A stretch of DNA of 28,277 nucleotides from JBBDRX01 sp040905245 (GTDB lineage: Bacteria > Bacteroidota > Rhodothermia > Balneolales > Balneolaceae): NCBI GenBank assembly GCA_040905245.1, contig JBBDRX010000080.1:1-28277 (forward strand), in the 5' to 3' direction. The notes beneath the pieces were generated by a model. It was not told the origin of the DNA. It saw nothing but the letters and a program-made list of their open reading frames with translations, and did not search any database. Shown here in pieces: positions 15,777 to 24,900 of this stretch. Both the position numbers and the translations under genes were made by a program. Each line of letters starts with the position of its first letter. Position 1 is the first letter of the stretch.

Positions 15777-16853
15777 ATGGTACTTCTACTTTTTTTCATC
15801 GGTCTGGGACTGTTGATTTTCGGAGCCGAAATTCTGGTGCGGGGTGCCTCTCGTCTTGCGGGTTCGTTCGGTGTTTCTCCACTGGTAATCGGCTTGACTG
15901 TCGTCGCTTTTGCAACCAGCTCTCCGGAATTTGCGGTAAGCCTGGGATCACTGTTTCAGGAGCAGCAGGGGATGGCTTTGGGGACGATTGTAGGAAGCAA
16001 TATATCCAATGTTCTTTTGGTTCTTGGTGTCTCTGCACTGCTCTCTCCATTGGTAATTACCCGGCAGTTATTGCGGCTCGATGTTCCGGTTGTCATTCTT
16101 CTCTCCCTGGTCGTCTATCTGTTTGCCCTGGATCTGGAGTTCAGCCGTCTGGAGGGTGGGCTGCTGTTTACCGGGCTTATTATATACGTTTGGTTTATGA
16201 TTCATAAAAGCCGGAAAGAGGGGAAGGCTGAAGTGTATGAAGAGGGCTATGGAGACCTGCGGGAGCCCTCGCAACATTGGGTCCGGTCATTCGGCCTGGT
16301 CATACTCGGATTGGGTATGCTGGTTCTGGGATCGCATTGGTTGGTCGATTCTGCCGTAACGATCGCAAACTATTTTGGTGTCAGTGATCTGGTGATCGGG
16401 TTGACGATTGTCGCGATCGGGACATCCACTCCGGAGCTGGTCACTTCGGTGGTGGCAGCGGTGCGCGGGGAGCGGAACATGGCTGTCGGCAATGTGATCG
16501 GCAGCAATATTTTTAATCTGATGGGAGTCCTTGGATTGACCAGTCTGCTTTCTCCGGCCGGGATGGCGATCTCTTCCGGGGTTGTCGGTTTTGACTTGCC
16601 GGTGATGGTGGTTGCTGCATTTGCCTGCCTTCCCATTTTCTTCACTGGAACGGAGATAAGCCGCAAGGAGGGAGTTCTCTTTCTCGCATACTATATCGCT
16701 TACCTGCTCTATTTGATTTTGGCCGCCTCTCAGCACGATGTATTGCCCCGGTTCAATCTGGTAATGGGGTACTTTGTAGCTCCGCTGACGATAGTTGTCA
16801 TAATTGTGGTGGTTTGGCGAGAGATTATGAGGCGGAGAGACAGGATCTACTGA
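15777..16853 (+). CDS. CaxA-type calcium/sodium antiporter
   Basis: A 358-residue Ca2+:cation antiporter family (YrbG/CaxA) membrane protein. The two inverted alpha-repeats are clear: GLTVVAFATSSPEFAVSLGS with GTIVGSNISNVLLVLG in the first half, and GLTIVAIGTSTPELVTSVVA with GNVIGSNIFNLMGVLG in the second. The acidic residues in SSPE and STPE bind the transported ions. About ten helices are present, with a short basic C-terminus (WREIMRRRDR). The probable role is Ca2+ efflux driven by Na+ (or K+) exchange at the inner membrane. The gene stands alone and the start is supported by the hydrophobic first helix. Confidence 0.93.
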   Translation: MVLLLFFIGLGLLIFGAEILVRGASRLAGSFGVSPLVIGLTVVAFATSSPEFAVSLGSLFQEQQGMALGTIVGSNISNVLLVLGVSALLSPLVITRQLLRLDVPVVILLSLVVYLFALDLEFSRLEGGLLFTGLIIYVWFMIHKSRKEGKAEVYEEGYGDLREPSQHWVRSFGLVILGLGMLVLGSHWLVDSAVTIANYFGVSDLVIGLTIVAIGTSTPELVTSVVAAVRGERNMAVGNVIGSNIFNLMGVLGLTSLLSPAGMAISSGVVGFDLPVMVVAAFACLPIFFTGTEISRKEGVLFLAYYIAYLLYLILAASQHDVLPRFNLVMGYFVAPLTIVVIIVVVWREIMRRRDRIY

Positions 16854-16901
16854 TTCAAAGAAGTGCCTTTTTTATTGTGTTTGTACATGATTTTTCAGAA
16901 G

Positions 16902-16984
16902 TTAATGAAATTAATATTGGGAGAAAGACAGTTATCTGTACCTTGTAACCAATACGATATGCATTCTGCCACCACAGATGGTGG
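16902..16984. promoter_or_regulatory. Upstream region of the desaturase gene with inverted repeats
   Basis: Two small symmetric elements precede the desaturase gene: TTAAT-GAA-ATTAA (16902-16914) and a hairpin CCACCA-CAGA-TGGTGG (16969-16984) that ends 33 bases before the ATG. They could be operator or leader-RNA elements. Function is not shown. Confidence 0.3.
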
Positions 16985-17017
16985 TTGTATCTCTTTTGTA
17001 AAAAAAGTCAGTGGACC

Positions 17018-18127
17018 ATGGCAACTGTTGAGAAAGTTACATTTAACAATCGGACGAGTCGTGAGTTCAGCCAGACGGTGAAGCGTCGGGTGGACGACTA
17101 CTTTGAACAGAACCAGATATCGAAACATGCAAACCTGGAGATGGTGGTCAAAACGGTTCTGCTTCTGACACTCTATTTCGGATCCTATGGATTGATCATC
17201 TCCGGGGCTTTTTCGCTCGGAACCATGTGGTTTCTCTCGTTTCTGATGGGTATCGGGATGGCCGGAATCGGGTTTTCCGTTTCACACGACGCCCTGCACG
17301 GGGCATACTCATCGAACCGCCATGTGAATCGTATGCTGGGCTTTACGTTCGACCTGATGGGGGCCAACGGATACATCTGGAAGATTACGCATAACATTAT
17401 CCATCACACCTACACCAACATACACGGGCATGACGAGGATCTGGAAGTGGCGGCATTCATTCGTCTCTCCCCCCATTCGGAGTATAAGCCGATTCACCGG
17501 GTTCAGCATATTCTGGCGTTTTTTGCCTACAGCCTGGCGACCTTTTTCTGGGTGTTCGTCAAGGACTATGTCAACTTTATGAAACCCAACATTGGTCCAT
17601 ACAACAGCAAGAGCCATCCGGTTTCCGAATGGGTGATTCTGTTTGTAACCAAGGCGATCTATTATGGGTATATGCTGGTTCTACCGATGCTTTTGCTGGA
17701 TATCACCTGGGTACATCTGCTGATCGGGTTTACGACTCTGCATCTGACGGCCGGCCTGATTCTCGGGATTATTTTTCAGCTTGCTCACGTGGTCGAAGAG
17801 ACCGATCACCCACTACCGAATGAGGAGAATATTATCGACGAGCACTGGTTGATTCACGAGATGGTAACCACCAACAATTTTGCCCGGGACAACAAGGCGC
17901 TATGCTGGTTTGTCGGTGGGCTCAATTTTCAGATCGAACACCACCTGTTCTCCCGGATTTGCAGTGTCCACTATCCGGCGATCAGCCCGATTGTGGAACA
18001 GACAGCTCATGAGTTCGGTTTGCCCTACAACCATCATGATACCTTCTTCCAGGCCGTTGCTTCCCACTACAGAACACTGAAGAAGTTTGGCGATCCCGAC
18101 TTTGTCTATGAAGAGGCTACTGCCTGA
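17018..18127 (+). CDS. Membrane fatty acid desaturase
   Basis: A 369-residue di-iron acyl-lipid desaturase. It has the three histidine boxes: HDALH (His90/His94), HNIIHH (His125, His129, His130) and QIEHH (Gln305 to His309). A Gln instead of His at the start of box 3 is a mark of the front-end/DesA3-like subgroup. Hydrophobic pairs surround boxes 1 and 2 (about 43-88) and the segment before box 3 (about 200-260). It inserts a cis double bond into membrane acyl chains, probably to tune membrane fluidity. ATG 17018 was chosen over an upstream TTG because MATVEKVTFNN leads directly into the soluble N-terminal helix typical of the family. Confidence 0.93.
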   Translation: MATVEKVTFNNRTSREFSQTVKRRVDDYFEQNQISKHANLEMVVKTVLLLTLYFGSYGLIISGAFSLGTMWFLSFLMGIGMAGIGFSVSHDALHGAYSSNRHVNRMLGFTFDLMGANGYIWKITHNIIHHTYTNIHGHDEDLEVAAFIRLSPHSEYKPIHRVQHILAFFAYSLATFFWVFVKDYVNFMKPNIGPYNSKSHPVSEWVILFVTKAIYYGYMLVLPMLLLDITWVHLLIGFTTLHLTAGLILGIIFQLAHVVEETDHPLPNEENIIDEHWLIHEMVTTNNFARDNKALCWFVGGLNFQIEHHLFSRICSVHYPAISPIVEQTAHEFGLPYNHHDTFFQAVASHYRTLKKFGDPDFVYEEATA

Positions 18128-18174
18128 AGGATTGTAACGAGTGGTGAATGTCTTCCTTTGTCAGGTTTCACTAT

Positions 18175-18420
18175 TCAATCTTCAGGTATCATCTGTGGGT
18201 TCCAGACTACTTCCCACAGGTGGAGGTCAGGATCCTGGAAATAACCGGCATAGCCACCCCAAAATGTGTTCTGAACGGGTTTAACAATTACGGTTCCGGC
18301 ACTCTTCGCTTGTTTCATAACGGTATCCACCTCTTTTTTTCGATGAAACATTATGTCCAAGGGAGAACTCCGTCGGATTCGTTTTTACAGGAATTAGTCC
18401 CGAGACGTTGAGCCGGGTAC
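18175..18420 (-). pseudogene. VOC (glyoxalase-like) family protein remnant
   Basis: The C-terminal ~60 residues of a vicinal oxygen chelate protein are intact: EVDTVMKQAKSAGTVIVKP, then FWGGYAGYFQDPDLHLWEVV with the metal-ligand Glu. Just upstream, in a different frame, reads NPTEFSLGHNVSSKK, the expected preceding strand. The shift falls in a seven-A run (18331-18340 region on the - strand); six A would restore the frame. The N-terminal half of the domain (first beta-alpha-beta-beta-beta module) is not found. This is a broken gene, or a homopolymer base error on top of a truncation. Confidence 0.65.
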
Positions 18421-18557
18421 GGAGTCAATTCTCCTCAAAATAGGCGGAATCAGTCTCAGGTAGAACTCACCGTACAGACCACATCCATCAAATCGACGTT
18501 TGTTGCAAACCTGTTGAGAACAACTTCGTCATGAAGCCGCTCATTGTATCCCAGTAA
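18421..18557. other. Non-coding or decayed stretch
   Basis: No intact gene is seen. Short protein-like stretches occur on the - strand (for example HDEVVLNRFATNVDLMDVV) but stop after 25-30 codons. They could be debris from the gene that preceded the VOC remnant; the family was not recognised. Confidence 0.3.
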
Positions 18558-18881
18558 CTATTTTTCCATCTCCCGCCAGTAGTTGTTGGCGGCAGCAACC
18601 GTTTGAAAGTGAACGGCGATGACATGAGAAGAAGCGATCAATGCGTCGGGGTCTTTTGAGTAGACATCTCGCAGCATGAACAGAACCTCTTTATCGGGTT
18701 GAGTGGAGGTGACTCCCTTTCGGGCAAGTTGTATGGCTACCTGGAAACCCTCTTCCGGTGTCTCCGTTATCAGGCTCAGGGTTTGTTCATTATTTGTTTC
18801 CGGCCTTGTATCTGATTGAGCGTACAGGCCACTTTCCGGACCCAAGAGGAAAATCGAGAAGAGTAGACAGATCACTTTCAT
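18558..18881 (-). CDS. Small exported protein of unknown function
   Basis: A 107-residue protein with a signal peptide (MKVICLLFSIFLLGPESGLYAQ) and a mature part of about 85 residues, mostly helical in character: TPEEGFQVAIQLARKGVTS, then LFMLRDVYSKDPDALIASS and a last helix ending NYWREMEK. The ATG at 18881 was chosen because it begins the signal peptide; the upstream open frame is not signal-like. No family was recognised and no cysteine remains in the mature part. It is a stand-alone gene on the - strand between the VOC remnant and the hemoglobin gene. It is probably periplasmic. Confidence 0.6.
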   Translation of the reverse strand: MKVICLLFSIFLLGPESGLYAQSDTRPETNNEQTLSLITETPEEGFQVAIQLARKGVTSTQPDKEVLFMLRDVYSKDPDALIASSHVIAVHFQTVAAANNYWREMEK

Positions 18882-19148
18882 AGAATGTTCGTTTATTGAC
18901 GTTGTGGATACAATGATAACGGGTCTGTAAATAGCAGGTGCCATACTACGAATCCTGCTTAATTAAATCAATATAAAAGTAAAAAACCGTTTTTAAAGTT
19001 GTTATTTATTTAAGGCTGGTTTACCTTTTAAAAGAGAGAGTTGTTAGGACATTCTCACCATCGTCCTGTCTCTCTATGGCGGGATTGTTTATCCGTTATT
19101 TATTAACAGGCCGGCTGCACCCGGTTGTGCACAGACAGGTATTGAGAA
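18882..19148. promoter_or_regulatory. Divergent promoter region with a hairpin
   Basis: This AT-rich 267-base stretch lies between the divergent small exported gene and the hemoglobin gene. An interrupted hairpin (AGAGAGA at 19033-19039 with TCTCTCT at 19069-19075, and inner AGGAC/GTCCT) is present without a T tract. It may be a leader or operator element; no known NO-sensor site was recognised. Confidence 0.35.
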
Positions 19149-19529
19149 ATGAGTGATATTGTTACCGACGAAGACGTTAAAACATTGGTCCATTCCTTTT
19201 ATGATCGAGTCCAGAAGGACGAACGCCTGGGATATATCTTTACTGATTATGCCGGGGTGGACTGGGATTATCACTTGCCCCGGATGGTCGATTTCTGGTC
19301 GAATCTGTTGTTTCAGACAGGGCGATACAAGGGGCGGCCTTTCCGAAAACATGTACCACTTCCAATCCAAAAAAAAGATTTTGTTCGCTGGCTATCACTG
19401 TTTGAATCTACCGTAGATGAGCATTTTGAAGGTGAGAAAGCGAACTATGCCAAGGAGATGGCTGCGAAAATTGCATCCGCATTTGCCTTGAGGATGGAGA
19501 TGGAGGGGAAGTTCGATCAGACCTCTTGA
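19149..19529 (+). CDS. Group III truncated hemoglobin
   Basis: A 126-residue truncated globin. Group III hallmarks are visible: HLPRMVDFWSNLLF (His42, Trp50), the GRYKGRPFRKH segment with proximal His68, then a DFVRWLSLFESTVDEHFEG helix. There is no Gly-Gly glycine pattern of groups I and II. These haem proteins bind O2 or NO and are linked to nitrosative-stress or microaerobic metabolism, but the role of group III is not settled. ATG 19149 fits the normal N-terminus (MSDIVTDEDVKTLVHSFY). The gene is monocistronic and converges on the ZIP gene. Confidence 0.92.
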   Translation: MSDIVTDEDVKTLVHSFYDRVQKDERLGYIFTDYAGVDWDYHLPRMVDFWSNLLFQTGRYKGRPFRKHVPLPIQKKDFVRWLSLFESTVDEHFEGEKANYAKEMAAKIASAFALRMEMEGKFDQTS

Positions 19530-19611
19530 ATATAGTGGGAAGAAATTTCTCCATTTGATTGTTGGTTCCAGCTATGAGGTACCAAGTCTGCTGCTGAAAA
19601 CGTTCTGTCTG

Positions 19612-20427
19612 TTAACCAAGAGCGACATCAAGGATCATCATGATTGTAAAACCGACTAACGTAGCCATCGTTACCAGGTCAATATTTTTCTGGTTTTTTT
19701 GCGATTCCGGAATTAGCTCTTCAACAACGACAAAAATCATGGCACCTGCGGCAAAACAGAGTGCAAAGGGTAGAATTTCCTGCATATAAAGAACAAAAAA
19801 TGCGCCGGCTACACCAGCCACTGGTTCAACCATACCCGAAGCCTGACCAATCGAGAAACTTTTGAATCTACTCATTCCCTCTCTCCTCAAAGGCATGGAG
19901 ACGGCCGTGCCTTCGGGGAAATTTTGCAGACCTATACCAATGGCGAGAGCAACAGCTCCACCGATTGTGGCGGTTGACGCCTCTCCGGCAGCAGCGCCAA
20001 ATGCTACCCCGACGGCCAGCCCTTCTGGAATATTATGTAGTGTTATTGCAGATACAAGCAGGGTGCTTCGTTGCCAGGACGTTGAAATACCTTCTGCCTG
20101 ATCCATTTTCATTCGAGGATGCAGATGTGGAAGAACCATGTCTACAGCTCTCATCAGAACACCGCCGCTTAAAAAACCGACTGCCGCAGTGAGCCATGAA
20201 TTGAATCCCATTTCATCGGCCATTTGAATTCCGGGTGCAAGAAGTGACCAGAAACTGGCTGCAATCATAACTCCGGCTGCAAACCCGAGCATTGAATCCA
20301 TCACTTTCGGGTGTACATCTCTTGTAAAAAAGACAAGCGATGCACCGGCAGCAGTGACTAGCCAGGTAAAAAGGGTGGCTAAAAACGCCTGTGTAACCGG
20401 ATCGAATTGTGATATGAAATGTATCAT
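19612..20427 (-). CDS. ZIP family metal transporter
   Basis: A 271-residue ZIP protein of the GufA/ZupT type with eight predicted helices. The metal-site motifs of TM4 and TM5 are clear: HNIPEGLAVG (His, Asn, Pro, Glu) and LQNFPEGTAVSMPLRREG. A His-containing loop (LPHLHPRMKM) lies in the cytoplasmic region between TM3 and TM4, typical of ZIP transporters. It moves Zn2+ or other divalent metals into the cytoplasm. The gene is monocistronic, with a convergent neighbour downstream. Metal specificity cannot be read from the sequence. Confidence 0.93.
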   Translation of the reverse strand: MIHFISQFDPVTQAFLATLFTWLVTAAGASLVFFTRDVHPKVMDSMLGFAAGVMIAASFWSLLAPGIQMADEMGFNSWLTAAVGFLSGGVLMRAVDMVLPHLHPRMKMDQAEGISTSWQRSTLLVSAITLHNIPEGLAVGVAFGAAAGEASTATIGGAVALAIGIGLQNFPEGTAVSMPLRREGMSRFKSFSIGQASGMVEPVAGVAGAFFVLYMQEILPFALCFAAGAMIFVVVEELIPESQKNQKNIDLVTMATLVGFTIMMILDVALG

Positions 20428-20734
20428 TATTACAGGAATTATCTTGATCTCAAAGGGTCTGCAACCATTATGGTTTTAACCCGTCCACTGAGACTATCGT
20501 GTTACATAGAGCTCTAAGGTGTGTAATTATTTTACTCTGTCCCTTTACAGTTGCAACCCTGGGCAGCCTATCAATGGTACTATAATTTGTTGAAAAACTC
20601 CTCAAAAAGGTATTTGAAGAGCTATTCCGAAATAAAAAACGAGTATACCAATCATCGGGAAGAACATTGGTACGAATGTTGCTTCAACAAAAGCTGTAGA
20701 AATTCTTCCAACGATAACATTCAGTACTCGGGGT
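20428..20734. other. Upstream region of the polyketide locus
   Basis: This AT-rich 307-base stretch lies between the divergent ZIP gene and the FkbH-like gene and should hold the promoters of both. An open frame from 20551 has no family character (Cys/Tyr/Asn-rich, no domain) and is not counted as a gene. The FkbH frame itself stays open for about 100 bases upstream of 20735, but only GTG 20735 gives a reasonable start. Confidence 0.4.
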
Positions 20735-21451
20735 GTGAATCCATTGTCAACATATACAAACTCTGCACAAAACGGGAATGTTCAGGATGGCCTGAGTCCC
20801 CTCAGGATTTCAATAGCATCCACGTTTACCAGCAATCCGGTAGAGGATGTACTGACGTTCTGGGGAAATAGATTCGGGTATCATACAGCCGTTCAGTTCT
20901 CACCCTATGATCAGGTCTTTCAGGAACTGCTGGATCCACACTCTTCATTTAATCACCCGGATCAGGATGCGAGAGTCGTTTTATTGAGATTGGAGGACTG
21001 GATTCGAAACCTGTCGGATACTAGGGAGTCTTCCATTCACAGCCATATTACGGCGAATATTCACGACCTGATAACGTTCACGGCCAAGGCCGCAATGTTT
21101 ACAATCGCACCCCTCTTTGTGTCTATTGCCCGGAATTCCCTGGGATCACGGATAGATCCGGAGAGGCAGAATTATTATGAACAGCTGATTAAAAATGAGC
21201 TGTCGGGCCAATCCAATATTTACGTCACCACATCAGATGACATTGACAAGGTGTATGGTGTGGAGGACTACTATGATGCGCAGAAGGATCGGTTAGGCCA
21301 CATTCCATTCAAGAGTGACTATTTTTCCGCGATGGGTACCTCTTTGTTCAGAACCATTCTTGCCAGCAGACGGGCTCCTTACAAGGTCATTGTGTTGGAT
21401 TGTGACCATACATTGTGGGGAGGGATCTGTGGAGAAGTATCACCAAGTTGA
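20735..21451 (+). pseudogene. FkbH-like glyceryl-loading protein, N-terminal part (frameshifted)
   Basis: Residues 25-238 are the N-terminal SGNH-like domain and the start of the HAD phosphatase domain of an FkbH-like enzyme: LRISIASTFTSNPVEDVL, FSPYDQVFQELLDP, then the HAD motif VLDCDHTLWGGICGE with nucleophile Asp222 and Asp224. FkbH-type proteins take 1,3-bisphosphoglycerate, remove a phosphate and load glycerate on an acyl carrier protein. The frame ends in SPS-stop, whereas the following part of the domain continues in another frame from about 21445, so a small indel at 21440-21448 breaks it. The start is a GTG; no better start was seen. It is the first gene of the polyketide locus. Confidence 0.78.
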
Positions 21452-21936
21452 ATCTGTCCGGGCCTTACGCATCCCTGCAGTCTTTCATGCTCCGACAGAA
21501 AGCATCAGGTAAAATCCTTTGCCTCTGTAGCAAAAATGTACAGGAGGACGTAGACCGGGTGTTCCGTGAACGTCCCGATATGCGCATCCGGGAAGAGGAT
21601 GTTGTGATGTCCAAAATCAACTGGCAACCCAAATCCCGAAATATCACAGAGATGGCGGAAGAGCTGAATCTGGGCCTCGACAGTTTTATTTTTGTCGATG
21701 ACAACCCCGTGGAGTGTTTTACCCGACTGTACGATGAACGGATGATCACCTCGGGAGTGGACCCGGGGCTTCTAAAGAATCCGGATTACGTCAAGGTTTC
21801 CCCTATCCTGGACGATTACGACAAGTTTGACGCCTCGTTCTTTGGCTATACTCCCCGAGAGGCTTCCATGATTGATCCCCAGCAACGACTCTTCCTTGGA
21901 GTGCTGTTGGGAAGCGTTCGAAGATGCAGGATATAA
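21445..21936 (+). pseudogene. FkbH HAD segment joined in frame to a ketosynthase N-terminal segment
   Basis: The first part continues the FkbH HAD domain: LNLSGPYASLQSFM, KILCLCSKNVQEDVD, and SFIFVDDNPVE with the motif III/IV acidic pair. Straight after VDDNPVE (about 21712-21720) the sequence becomes the early ketosynthase: FTRLYDERMITSGVDPGLL, then FDASFFGYTPREA and DPQQRLFL. The end of FkbH and the first ~35 residues of the ketosynthase (with its IAIIGM start) are missing, so one deletion fused the two genes. The KS frame is lost again near 21898 (one extra G), where the main synthase frame takes over. Confidence 0.72.
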
Positions 21937-24900
21937 CCCTCACACATATGCCGAACCCGTGGGTGTGTTTGGCGGGGCCGCCATCAATACCTACATGATT
22001 TTCAGTGGGGTGTACAATCGTTTCCACTCCGAGTTTCTCTCGTCGGTGGTCGGAAATGATACCAGCTTTTTGGCAAACCGGGTCTCTTATCAGCTGAACC
22101 TGAACGGGCCAGCTGTGACGGTTCAAACCGCTTGCTCGACGAGTTTGGTTTCGATTCACCTCTCGATCCAGAGCCTGCTGAACGAGGAGTGCTCCATGGC
22201 GTTGGCCGGCGGTGTGGCCGTCTGGGTTCCACATGAAGCGGGGCATCTGTATCAAAAAGGCAATGTCTTCACCAAGGATGGACACTGCAGGGCATTCGAC
22301 GCCAATGCGACCGGTACCATTTTTGGAAGTGGGGCGGGAGTGGTTCTTCTGAAACGTTTTAATGACGCTATTGCAGACGGAGATACGATCCATGCGGTCA
22401 TCAAAGGGTCTGCCGTCAACAACGACGGGGCCAAAAAAACACACTATACGGCGCCGAGCGTAGATGGCCAGGCAGAAGTGATCGTCGCCGCACTTGCAAG
22501 CTCCGGGCTTGGTGCAGACGAGATCTCCTATGTAGAAACACACGGAACCGGGACACTGATTGGCGACCCGATCGAGGTACGAGCCCTGACAAAGGCCTAC
22601 CGTGCCTTCACCGATCAAACCAATTACTGTGGTATCGGGTCGGTCAAGCCGAATATTGGCCACCTGGATGCCGCTGCCGGAATTGCCGGATTGATTAAAG
22701 TGGTACTGGCGATGAAGCACAAAATGATTCCTCCCAGCCTCCATTTCGAGAAGTCCAATCCCGCCATCGATTTTGTCAACAGTCCCTTCTATGTTAATGA
22801 CCGTCTCAAAGAATGGGTCTCGCCGAATGGAGCCCTATTGCGTGCGGGCGTGACCAGCCTGGGGATGGGAGGTACCAACGCCCATCTTATTGTTGAGGAG
22901 GCACCTGTCGTGGAACGTCCGGTCGTGAACGAAAGTGGGCCTGTCCTTCTGACCTTCTCTGCAAAGAATACAGCTGCACTTGATGACTACTCTTCAGCAC
23001 TTGCCGGTTTCCTGAAGTCCAATCCGGACACCGCTCTTTCCAATGTGGCTTATACGCTTCAACGAGGAAGAAAAGAGTTCCCATACAGGAGATTTCTCAC
23101 AGTGAGTGATCGGGCCGATGCTATCGAAAAGCTTGAAAAACGGTCCGCAGATTCGGTCAAAACCCATGCCGATGCTGCGGACGGCAGAGAGGTTCTGTTT
23201 CTGTTCTCCGGACAAGGAGCCCAATATGTGAACATGGGCCGAGATCTGTACCGACAAAATTCGGTGTTCAGAACACATCTGGACCGATGTGCGAAGATCC
23301 TGAAACCGATCATGGAAACTGATATCCGTGCCTTGCTGTTTCCCGAGCCGGGTAACGAGGAGGACTTCACCCTTCAATTGGGTAACACCGTGAATACACA
23401 ACCGGTGATTTTTTCCATTGAGTACTCAATGGCAATGTTATGGATGGATCTCGGAATAAAACCGGCAGCCGTTCTTGGGCACAGCCTCGGAGAGTTTGCG
23501 GCTGCATGCATAGCGGGTGTATTTGACCTGGAGACGGCCCTCAGACTGATTGCAAAACGAGGCCGCCTCATGCAGGCACTCAAGCCCGGTTCCATGCTGG
23601 CGGTTATGCTCCCGCCGACCAAAATGGACGCGTATCTGAATGAAAGATTGTCTATTGCCGGTATTAATACGCCCACCTCCTGTGTCATCTCCGGAGATGT
23701 GGAAGCAATTGAAGCAGTCTGGAAACAGTTTCAGGAGGAGGGCGTCCACACACACCTGCTCGAAACATCACATGCGTTCCATTCCCACATGATGGATCCG
23801 GTGCTCAATACTTTCCGGGAGTTTGTGTCTGAAATGACCCTCAACCATCCGACTATTCCGATTCTCTCGTCCGTCCGGGGAGAATGGGGGGCTCCCGAGG
23901 ACGTTACAAATCCGGAGTACTGGGTAGACAGCATCCGCCATCCGGTTCGATTCGCCGAAGCTGTGGAAAAATTATTTGACAAACCCGGGTGGATTCTTCT
24001 CGAAACGGGGCCCGGCAATATTCTCACTACGCTGGTAAAACAGCACCCTGACATCCCACCAAAACAGGTGTTACTTCAATCGTTACGGCACCCGAAAGTA
24101 AAGCAGGATGACAACGTGTTTGTCCTGAACACACTGGGGCGACTCTGGTCGTGTGGCTACCCTGTTGAATGGGAGCGGGTCTACAAAGAGAATCCGGTCC
24201 ATAAAATACCGCTGCCGACCTACGCGTTCCAGCGGATTAGGTGCTGGATCGATCCCGTCCTGAAGGACTCAGGGATTCTTGCGAATCACTCAGAGAACGA
24301 GATCGTGGCTCACGTTGACGGTATCAACAAAGGCTCGGAAAAGAGGAGCATGGTGGAGGAGCTCACGACGATCTGGCAGGAGTTTCTGGGGATCGAGAAT
24401 ATCCAAAAAGAGGATAACTTCTTTGATCTTGGTGGAAACTCGCTGATCGCTGTCCAGCTTTTCGACGAGATCAAGTACAAACTGGGTATTCAATTGCCGC
24501 TTTCGGCACTATTTGAAGCTCCGACCATTGAGCAGATCGCCAAACTGATCGAGCCCTCTGTTGATGTGCAATTGATTCCGAAAAGGCACACCTCTGTTCT
24601 TGTGAAGATTCAGGAAGAGGGCAAAGAGCGGCCTTTCTTCTGTGTACACGGGCACTTCGGAAATGTTCTGTTTTTCAATGAGCTGGCTCGCCTGCTGAGT
24701 AAGAACCGGCCGTTCTATGGTGTCCAGTCCGTCGGGCTGTCAGGTGAAGAGGCTCCGCTAACCAGCATTGAAGCGATGGCTGAACGTATTATTCTGGAAA
24801 TGCGGGAGGTTCAACCCGAAGGGCCATACTCCTTCGGAGGCTACTGCTACGGCACGTTGGTCTCCCGGGAGATTGCCAAAAAGCTGGAAGAAATCGGAGA

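Noticed and set aside
18121..18172. Possible terminator after the desaturase gene
   Set aside because: The pairing (CCTGA-AGGA with TCCT-TTG-TCAGG) is bulged, the loop is long and the following T run is short.
20551..20871. Open frame of 106 codons before the FkbH-like gene
   Set aside because: Composition is unlike protein (many Cys, Tyr, Asn), there is no family motif, and it overlaps the FkbH frame.
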